A stretch of DNA of 64,000 bases. It comes from Sphingobium sp. D43FB. Its GTDB lineage: Bacteria > Pseudomonadota > Alphaproteobacteria > Sphingomonadales > Sphingomonadaceae. Position 1 is the stretch's first letter. Each line of letters begins with the position of its first letter. The position numbers and the translations under genes are program-made. The notes under the pieces were generated by a model. It saw nothing but the letters and a program-made list of their open reading frames with translations, had not been told where the DNA came from and ran no database searches. Positions 58,325-64,000 of this stretch are shown here, one piece after another. The stretch spans positions 62,001 to 126,000 of the forward strand of contig NZ_NMUA01000005.1 in NCBI RefSeq assembly GCF_002312805.1, given 5' to 3'.

Positions 58325-58719
58325 GGGATCGACTCCTGATGGGCGGCGACGACTATGCGGCAAGAGCGGCGGCGGAACCAGTCGGGGGATCGTTGCGCCG
58401 TTCAGGATCTATAGGTTTTTCGTCATCCCCGCGAAGGCGGGGATCCATCTCAGGCCCTATCGAAAGACCGAAGGTTGGGAGATGGGTTCCCGCCTTCGCG
58501 GGAATGACGATGACTCGTATGCGATCCGCATTTCGCAACGATGCCCAGTCGGGGCACGGGTTATGCGAAACATGTCCGAATTTTCCGATTTTTCCCGGCA
58601 AGATTCAGAGATAGGAAAGGGGTCAGGCGTTAATAAGTCGCGATATTGCTCATGCTTCATGGTATTCCTTTATGATCCAGGCCCGGCCCGTACCGTCGCA
58701 GCAGATGCAGGGGAGACGC
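58325..58719. other. Intergenic stretch with one repeat
   Basis: 395 bp between divergent genes. A family II repeat occupies 58421-58509; the remaining 200 bp before the LuxR-type gene are somewhat AT-richer and likely hold its promoter, but no convincing boxes are seen. Confidence 0.6.
58421..58509. repeat. Palindromic repeat, family II
   Basis: Arms CGTCATCCCCGCGAAGGCGG and CCGCCTTCGCGGGAATGACG, inner ATCCATCTC / GAGATGGGT. Fourth copy in the window. Confidence 0.88.
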
Positions 58720-59178
58720 ATGTTGGAAGATCGGATCGCCAAGCTGTCCGACGTGCAGAAACAATGCCTGCGCCTCGCCGCGAGCGGGCGCAGCTCTAAG
58801 GAAATCGCGCCTGAAGTCGGCCTGTCGCACCAGACCGTCGATCAATATATCCACCGCGCCCGCGTCACGCTGGGCGCGGAAAATCGGCGCGATGCGGCCC
58901 GTATCCTGATGGATGCGGAGAGCGCGCAGCCGTTCAAACAATTTGAATTAAAGCCGTCCCGCCTTGATGACCCGCAGGATTCCTCCATTGTGGACCTACC
59001 GGCTGCCGAGCCAGTGACGTTAGTCGAACGGATCGGCCTGCCGCCCATCGGAGGCAAGACGAATGACCTGACCGTTCAGCAGAGGCTATATGCGATAGCC
59101 CGGATTGCCTTTTTCCTGATGATCACCGCGACGGCGATCATCATCATCAGCAAGGGTGCGTTCGTCGTCCTGTCCTGA
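58720..59178 (+). CDS. LuxR-type DNA-binding protein with C-terminal membrane anchor
   Basis: 152-residue protein. Residues about 5-62 form a LuxR-type helix-turn-helix (LSDVQKQCLRLAASGRSSKEIAPEVGLSHQTVDQYIHRARVTLG). A flexible middle follows, and residues about 127-150 are one membrane helix (IAFFLMITATAIIIISKGAFVVL). There is no receiver or autoinducer domain. It may sense at the membrane or be held there. ATG at 58720 has GGGGAG 5 nt upstream; an ATG at 58672 would add 16 residues. Start of a run of co-directional signalling and unknown genes. Confidence 0.83.
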   Translation: MLEDRIAKLSDVQKQCLRLAASGRSSKEIAPEVGLSHQTVDQYIHRARVTLGAENRRDAARILMDAESAQPFKQFELKPSRLDDPQDSSIVDLPAAEPVTLVERIGLPPIGGKTNDLTVQQRLYAIARIAFFLMITATAIIIISKGAFVVLS

Positions 59179-59250
59179 CGCCGCCGCCCGACCTTTCCAT
59201 CTTTTCAATCTAGCAACGTGGAGCCATGCGGTTCCGCGAGGGGATATGCC

Positions 59251-59598
59251 ATGCCTGATTATAATCCGATGCTCGCCCGCCGTGTCGTGACCGATATCGG
59301 CCGCACGCATAATGCGATCGACGGGGCGCTCAAGAAGCTGTCGATGCTGACGACCGACGTGTTGGAAGCGTTCAGCGACGCGCAGTTGAACGACGCGATG
59401 ACGCAGCCGGTGCTGGAAGATATCGCCAATGGCTTTTCGACCATCGTGGCGGGCCGCGGCGCCTTCGTCAGCGCGCATCAGAAGCTGATCGAGATGAAGA
59501 TGGAATCCAATCTGCGCAAAGTGGAGATTGGCTGCACGGTCGGGCCGATCTGTCCGTTGCCTTTCGTCGAGGAAGCGCAGCTGCGTGAGGTCGCCTAA
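59251..59598 (+). CDS. Hypothetical helical protein
   Basis: 115-residue protein without signal or membrane segment: MPDYNPMLARRVVTDIGRTHNAIDGALKKLSMLTTDVLEAFSD is strongly helical, and the C-terminal has a Cys pair (VEIGCTVGPICPLPF). Not recognised. ATG at 59251 follows AGGGG by 7 nt. It lies between the LuxR-type gene and a small membrane protein gene. Confidence 0.78.
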   Translation: MPDYNPMLARRVVTDIGRTHNAIDGALKKLSMLTTDVLEAFSDAQLNDAMTQPVLEDIANGFSTIVAGRGAFVSAHQKLIEMKMESNLRKVEIGCTVGPICPLPFVEEAQLREVA

Positions 59599-59648
59599 CC
59601 CGATCCGCAATGATGCGGTGCCTGTGACCATGAAGTGACCCCACGGCC

Positions 59649-60077
59649 ATGCTGCTTCTGACCTATTGGATCATGACCCTTTGCTGCTGCCTCTATGCAG
59701 CGGCAAAGGGCGGCATGACCGGGCGCTTGGGTGCCGCCATCATCTTGTTCAAGACGGTAGCGGGCGTACTCGTCACCGTTATTCAGCCCAATTGGCAAGT
59801 CACCGCCTATTCGCTGTTGCAGGTGGATGCGGCGTGTCTGTTCGCCTTTCTATGGCTGAGTTTGCGCAGCGACTACCATTGGCCGCTCTGGTCGACCGCC
59901 TGCCAGTTTCTGGCGGTGGCGATCCATGTGACGACATTGGTGCAGCCCGAACTGACGCCCAAAGTCTATCAAGGGCTGCATAATTTATGGGCGATACCGA
60001 TGCAGCTGTTCATGGTGCGCGGGATCGTCCTCGACCGCCGGTTCCGGCGGCGGCGCGGCAGGATGATCGCGGCATGA
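59649..60077 (+). CDS. Small membrane protein of unknown function
   Basis: 142-residue protein with four hydrophobic segments (about 3-20, 28-46, 55-72 and 83-100) and a basic C-terminus (LDRRFRRRRGRM). Not a family I can name. Its stop overlaps the next ATG (ATGA), so it is coupled to the receiver protein, and may present a signal to it. Confidence 0.75.
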   Translation: MLLLTYWIMTLCCCLYAAAKGGMTGRLGAAIILFKTVAGVLVTVIQPNWQVTAYSLLQVDAACLFAFLWLSLRSDYHWPLWSTACQFLAVAIHVTTLVQPELTPKVYQGLHNLWAIPMQLFMVRGIVLDRRFRRRRGRMIAA

Positions 60078-60511
60078 CGCGGCTGCATCCCCTATCTGGA
60101 AAGTCCGTGGCGATGAGCCAAAGCTATCGAATTTTGCATGTCGATAATGACAGCGACATGCGGCTGGTGGTCGAGATGGCGACGCTGCTGGATACCGGCA
60201 TGACCATCCGCAGCGTGCCGAGCGGCGCGGCGGCGATCGACCTGTGCCTGGCGCAGCATGCGCGACCGGACATTCTCATGCTGGATTATCGATTGCCGGA
60301 TATGAGCGGGCCGGAATTATTGCGGCGGTTGCGCCGCGATCCCGCCTTTGCGGACATGCCGGTCATTTTCCTGACCGACAGTTCGGGCCATGAGGCGGAG
60401 GAGGAGATGCGCGCGCTCGACCCCGCCGGGGTGTTGAGCAAGCCGTTCAATCCGCTGTCGCTGGCGATCGACATTCGCCTGATGGCCGATCGCTGGAGCG
60501 CGATGCACTGA
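60074..60511 (+). CDS. Single-domain response regulator
   Basis: Receiver (CheY-like) protein of 145 residues from the coupled ATG at 60074, or 132 from 60113 (MSQSYRILHVDND). Phosphorylation site Asp in ILMLDYRLPDMSG near residue 68, acidic pair in HVDNDSD, Thr in VIFLTDSSGH and Lys in GVLSKPFNP. No output domain. It would be phosphorylated by a kinase elsewhere, possibly the hybrid kinase at the end of the window. Confidence 0.88.
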   Translation: MTRLHPLSGKSVAMSQSYRILHVDNDSDMRLVVEMATLLDTGMTIRSVPSGAAAIDLCLAQHARPDILMLDYRLPDMSGPELLRRLRRDPAFADMPVIFLTDSSGHEAEEEMRALDPAGVLSKPFNPLSLAIDIRLMADRWSAMH

Positions 60512-60546
60512 TTGCGTGCGGGTCGATCATGGCGCTAGGATGCGGC

Positions 60547-61536
60547 ATGACAGAACCGCTTGCCATCACCCCCGCCGACATTTCCGACGCCGCCTGGATC
60601 ATCGCGGCGGCGGCCGTCCGCACCCCGCTGATCGAGAATGACAGGCTCAACGCGCTATGCGGTGGGCGGGTATTGCTCAAGTTCGAGGGCGCGCAGCGGA
60701 CCGGATCGTTCAAATTCCGCGGGGCCTATAGCCGGCTGGCGCGGCTGAATGCGGAAGAGCGCGCGGCGGGCGTGGTCGCCTGGTCTTCGGGCAATCATGC
60801 GCAGGGTGTCGCTGACGCCGCGCAGTTGCTCGGCATCGCGGCGACCATCGTAATGCCTGCCGATGCGCCCGCGATCAAGCTGGCCAATACGCGCGCGCTG
60901 GGGGCGGAGGTCGTGACCTATGACCGGCTGCGCGAGAGCCGCGAGGCGATCGCGACCGCGCTGGCGGAGCAACGGGGCGCGACGCTGGTGCCCTCGTTCG
61001 ACGATCCGTTCATCATCGCCGGGCAGGGGACGGTCGGGCTGGAGATTGTCGAGCAGGTCAAGGATGCTGGCGCGACGCTGGGGCAGGTGCTGGTCTGTTG
61101 CGGTGGCGGCGGGCTGACGGCCGGGGTCGCAACGGCGGTGAAGGCGCAGGTGCCGGAAGTGGCGATCTATACGGTCGAACCGGCGGGGTTTGACGATACC
61201 GCCCGGTCGCTACGCAGTGGCGTGCGCGAGGCGGTGGCGGCGGATGCGCGGTCGATCTGCGATGCGTTGCAGGCCCCGATGCCGGGCGCGATGACGTTCC
61301 CGATCAACAAGGCGCTGGTTACGGGCGGGCTGGTGGTGACTGATCGGCAGGTGCGGGACGCGATGCGCTTTGCCTTTTCCACGCTCAAGCTGGTGGTCGA
61401 GCCGGGCGGGGCGGTGGCGCTGGCGGCGATGATGAACGGGCTGGCACCGCCGACCGACGGGGTCAGCGTGGTTGTGCTGTCGGGGAGCAATGTCGATCCG
61501 GTGGATTATGCGGCGATATTGACTGGGACGGATTGA
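60547..61536 (+). CDS. Threonine/serine dehydratase-like PLP enzyme
   Basis: 329-residue fold type II PLP enzyme. PLP lysine in TGSFKFRGA near residue 52, SSGNHAQGVA near 78, and the phosphate-binding CCGGGGLTAG near 180. This is the short catabolic threonine dehydratase/serine racemase type, without an ACT regulatory domain. It could deaminate threonine or serine; hydroxyaspartate dehydratase is an alternative. AGGA lies 6 nt before the ATG at 60547. Confidence 0.9.
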   Translation: MTEPLAITPADISDAAWIIAAAAVRTPLIENDRLNALCGGRVLLKFEGAQRTGSFKFRGAYSRLARLNAEERAAGVVAWSSGNHAQGVADAAQLLGIAATIVMPADAPAIKLANTRALGAEVVTYDRLRESREAIATALAEQRGATLVPSFDDPFIIAGQGTVGLEIVEQVKDAGATLGQVLVCCGGGGLTAGVATAVKAQVPEVAIYTVEPAGFDDTARSLRSGVREAVAADARSICDALQAPMPGAMTFPINKALVTGGLVVTDRQVRDAMRFAFSTLKLVVEPGGAVALAAMMNGLAPPTDGVSVVVLSGSNVDPVDYAAILTGTD

Positions 61537-61575
61537 GGCGCGCGCGTTTCTCGACTTCGCTCGAAACGAACGGGG

Positions 61576-61754
61576 CTAGAGCATGATGACTTTAAGTAGG
61601 ATCACTCCGTTCGCCCTGAGTAGGGGCTGAGCTTGTCGAAGACCCGTATCGAAGGGAAGGGCCGACTGCGCTCTATATCCTTCGATACGCCATTTCGACT
61701 TCGCTCAATGGCTACTCAGGACGAACGGTTCTGAGTAAAGTCATCACGCTCTAG
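61576..61754. repeat. MITE-like element with nested inverted repeats (family IV)
   Basis: 179 bp. Outer inverted repeats CTAGAGCATGATGACTTTA (61576-61594) and TAAAGTCATCACGCTCTAG (61736-61754). Inside them CCGTTCGCCCTGAGTA and TACTCAGGACGAACGG, and further in GAAGACCCGTATCGAAGG / CCTTCGATACG. No protein gene inside. A short related motif TCTCGACTTCGCTCGAAACG is just outside at about 61549. Confidence 0.85.
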
Positions 61755-61769
61755 GTGCGAGCGGTCGCG

Positions 61770-62693
61770 TCAGTGCGCGATGACGCGGACGGCGAAGGCG
61801 GCGGCGGCGGCGCGGGTTTCGACGCCGAGTTTTTCGAAAATCTGTTCCAGATGCTTGTTCACGGTGCGCGGGCTGATGACCAATATCTCGCTGATGACGC
61901 GGTTGGGTTTGCCATAGCTGATCCAGAGCAGCACTTCGGCTTCGCGCTGGGTGAGGCCGAAATGGCTTTGCAGGCGGGCGATGTCGGCCAGCGGGTCGAG
62001 ATGGTTGAGGCGGATCAGCACTTCGTCGCGGCGGGGGCGGCCGACGATGATGAGTTCGACGGTATCGCCACCAGGGCTTTCGGTCTTGACCGTGGTGCCC
62101 GATGGCAGATCATCGGGCAGCAGGCGGGCGACGGGCGCGCGGAGCATGGCGGGAAGCGCGGTGTCGGTGCGCGACCAAGCGGGTTCGAGCGCTTCCATGA
62201 GCTTGTCGGCCCCCGGCGTGCGCCAGGAGAGCGCGCCATCCGCGCCGACGGCGATGAGATTGCGGCCGGTGGCGTCGAGCGCATAATGGCCGCCCTGGGT
62301 CTGGCGGGCGTTGGCCATATGGACGCGGACGCGGGCGAGCAGTTCTTCGACCACGATGGGCTTGCGGACATAATCGACGCCGCCCGCTTCGAGCGCATGG
62401 ACGACATGCTCGCTTTCGGTAAGGCCGGTCATGAAGATGATCGGCACCGGCGCGCCCTGGGGCAATTGCTTGATCGCGCGGGTGGTTTCGAACCCGTCGA
62501 GGCCGGGCATCACCGCGTCCATCAGGATGAGGTCGGGGACGACATGGTCGAGCAGTTCGAGCGCCGCTTCGCCGCTGGTGGCGATGAGGACCGAGATGTT
62601 CGCGGCCTCCAGCGTGTCGGTGAGGAAACGCAGGGATTCGGGCGTGTCGTCCACGACGAGGACGGTATCGGAGCGCGGCGTCGGGGTGGTCAT
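61770..62693 (-). CDS. Response regulator, REC - PAS-like - LuxR HTH
   Basis: 307-residue regulator. Receiver domain 1-125 with VLVVDDTPES, Asp in LILMDAVMPGLDG and VRKPIVVEELL; a middle region (about 130-225) looks like a PAS/sensor fold; and a C-terminal LuxR-type helix-turn-helix (about 240-300, FGLTQREAEVLLWISYGKPNRVISEILVISPRTVNKHLEQIFEKLG). Its ATG overlaps the stop of the histidine kinase gene, so they form a two-component pair. Confidence 0.93.
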   Translation of the reverse strand: MTTPTPRSDTVLVVDDTPESLRFLTDTLEAANISVLIATSGEAALELLDHVVPDLILMDAVMPGLDGFETTRAIKQLPQGAPVPIIFMTGLTESEHVVHALEAGGVDYVRKPIVVEELLARVRVHMANARQTQGGHYALDATGRNLIAVGADGALSWRTPGADKLMEALEPAWSRTDTALPAMLRAPVARLLPDDLPSGTTVKTESPGGDTVELIIVGRPRRDEVLIRLNHLDPLADIARLQSHFGLTQREAEVLLWISYGKPNRVISEILVISPRTVNKHLEQIFEKLGVETRAAAAAFAVRVIAH

Positions 62694-64000
62694 TTTACGG
62701 CCCTTATGATTTTTATCAGCCCCTTGAGGTCGAAACGGTCGAGATGGGCGAGCATCCGGGCGGCGAGCGGCTGGGCCTGGGGCACGGCTTGCTCCAGCGC
62801 GCGGATGCTCGATTCGATGCCGCGCACATGGCCGATGATCGCCTTCTGTTCGATATCGGCCAGGATCGGCAGCGCATCCTCCGGCAGATCGGGCAGGAGG
62901 AGGTCGTCGGGCGCGGGGGTTTCGGGTGGCGGCGCGTCGCCGGTCCAGCGAATATGCAACTGATCGGCGATCGCGTCTAGCAGCGCGTCGAGATCGACGG
63001 GCTTCATGAGGAACATGTCGTGCGCCGCCCGGCCGTCGCCGCCGCGATGATATTCATGGGCATTGGCCGACACCATGATGATCCGCACCTTGCCGCCAAG
63101 CGTTTCGCGCAGCGCGCGGCTGATGTCCCAGCCGGATTCTCCGGGCATGGAGATGTCGAGCAGCACGATGTCGGGCGCGTTGTTTTTGGCGATCTCCAAG
63201 CCAGCGCGACCGCTGAGCGCTTCCATCACGGTGAAATCAAGCGGTTCGAGCAGGCCGCGCAACACCGCGACCTGCGACGGATCATCATCGATCAACAGCA
63301 CTTTGCGCCGGTCGCCGACATAACCTGAGATCCGGTCCACTGGGGGCGCGTCTTCGATCGGGTTGGCGACATGGCCGAGCATCAGGCGGACGGTAAATTG
63401 GGTGCCTTTGCCCGTTTCGCTGACGACCGAGAGGTCGCCGCCCAATATCTGGACCAATGCCTGGGTGATGGAGAGGCCAAGGCCGATGCCCTTTTGCCGT
63501 TGTGCGTCGGGGTTGCTGCCGCGTTCGAAGGGGTCGAACACGCGCTTCAAGTCGTCGGGCGCGATGCCAAGGCCGGTGTCGATGATGTCGAAGGTCGCCA
63601 TCTGGCTGCGATAGGCGACGCGGAAGGTGACCGAGCCGGTGCGGGTGAACTTGATCGCGTTGGAGAGCAGGTTGATGAGGATCTGGCGCAGGCGCTTCTG
63701 GTCGGTGCGGACGAAATCGGGCAGTTTTTCGGGCCGCTCGAACAGAAATTCGATCCCCTTGGACTGGGCCTGCGGGCGGAACATGTTGGCGATCTGATCG
63801 ACGAAGGGGGCAAGGCGGACGGTTTCGCTGCTGATTCGCAGGACGCCGCTTTCGACCTGGCTGATGTCGAGCAGCCCTTCGACCAGATTGGTCAGATGTT
63901 CGGCGCTGCGGCGGATGATCTTGGCGGCTTCGACGGGCGCGATGTCGTGGCCGCGCTCCATCAATTGCGCATAGCCGTAGATGCTGTTGAGCGGCGAGCG
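62690..64000 (-). CDS. Hybrid sensor histidine kinase (5' part beyond window)
   Basis: The C-terminal 437 residues are present; the sensor part and the phospho-His lie past position 64000. The window begins in the H box just after the histidine (RSPLNSIYGYAQLMER). The ATPase domain follows with the N box LLSNAIKFT, GLGIAPDDL and GIGLGLSI. A receiver domain (about VLLIDDDPSQVAVL, Asp in DIVLLDISMPGESG, MLMKPVDLD) sits behind it, and a final helical stretch of about 80 residues resembles a phosphotransfer-like or unknown region. Partner: the overlapping response regulator. Confidence 0.93.
   Translation of the reverse strand, partial: RSPLNSIYGYAQLMERGHDIAPVEAAKIIRRSAEHLTNLVEGLLDISQVESGVLRISSETVRLAPFVDQIANMFRPQAQSKGIEFLFERPEKLPDFVRTDQKRLRQILINLLSNAIKFTRTGSVTFRVAYRSQMATFDIIDTGLGIAPDDLKRVFDPFERGSNPDAQRQKGIGLGLSITQALVQILGGDLSVVSETGKGTQFTVRLMLGHVANPIEDAPPVDRISGYVGDRRKVLLIDDDPSQVAVLRGLLEPLDFTVMEALSGRAGLEIAKNNAPDIVLLDISMPGESGWDISRALRETLGGKVRIIMVSANAHEYHRGGDGRAAHDMFLMKPVDLDALLDAIADQLHIRWTGDAPPPETPAPDDLLLPDLPEDALPILADIEQKAIIGHVRGIESSIRALEQAVPQAQPLAARMLAHLDRFDLKGLIKIIRAVK

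Overview
The window is a GC-rich (roughly two-thirds G+C by eye) chromosomal segment of an alphaproteobacterium, most likely family Sphingomonadaceae (Sphingobium, Sphingomonas, Sphingopyxis or Novosphingobium type). The grounds are the style of the proteins (small glutathione transferases, TonB-dependent receptor with catabolic operon, OmpA with a polyproline linker, yqaA-lnt-metK order), very compact operons with ATGA overlaps, and a chromosomal gene transfer agent (GTA) structural cluster. No homology search was run: all names rest on motifs, lengths and context recognised by reading.

Layout. 1-10.4 kb: central metabolism (class I fructose-bisphosphate aldolase, thiamine phosphate synthase, L,D-transpeptidase, malic enzyme-phosphotransacetylase fusion, a LysR regulator divergent from malate synthase G, a glutathione transferase and a Tat-exported M24 peptidase). 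10.4-19.3 kb: a seven-gene leftward operon (TonB receptor, exported metallo-beta-lactamase-fold hydrolase, flavin monooxygenase, MFS transporter, cupin, epimerase, short-chain dehydrogenase) facing its own LysR gene; it looks like uptake and degradation of one unidentified organic substrate. 19.3-31.9 kb: tRNA-Asn, nadK, moaA, an EAL phosphodiesterase, metK-lnt-yqaA, a TonB-like protein, an AT-rich orphan gene, map with a ParD-like partner, DJ-1/PfpI and another glutathione transferase.

32.0-53.8 kb: a GTA-type cluster, in order small terminase, (four non-phage genes), large terminase, portal, prohead protease, HK97 capsid, head-tail connector, DUF3168 tail terminator, tail tube, gp10, tail chaperone, short tape measure, gp12 (DUF2460), gp13 (DUF2163), gp14 (NlpC/P60), gp15-like tail tip and DUF2793. 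No integrase, repressor, replication or lysis gene is visible, which argues for a GTA and not a prophage. It differs from the Rhodobacter capsulatus layout in several ways: the gp12 homologue carries a large N-terminal TIM-barrel-like region while the gp15 homologue is short; a tail-fibre-like protein with a peptidase S74 chaperone domain sits in the head region; a gene with its own promoter and terminator (moron-like) sits between protease and capsid; an antisense gene for an exported protein sits between two tail genes; and terminator-like hairpins stand directly before the small terminase, portal, capsid and tape-measure genes.

53.8-64 kb: OmpA, Cu/Zn superoxide dismutase lipoprotein, RNA 2',3'-cyclic phosphodiesterase, Bax-inhibitor-1 family protein, a glutathione transferase, a membrane-anchored LuxR-type regulator, two hypothetical genes, a lone receiver protein, a threonine-dehydratase-like enzyme, and a response regulator overlapping a hybrid histidine kinase cut by the window end.

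The whole window is seeded with at least seven families of short palindromic repeats (called I-VIII here). They fill most long intergenic gaps, supply ribosome-binding sites or terminator-like hairpins to GTA genes, have entered the lnt reading frame, and in one case form a 179-bp MITE-like element with nested inverted repeats.
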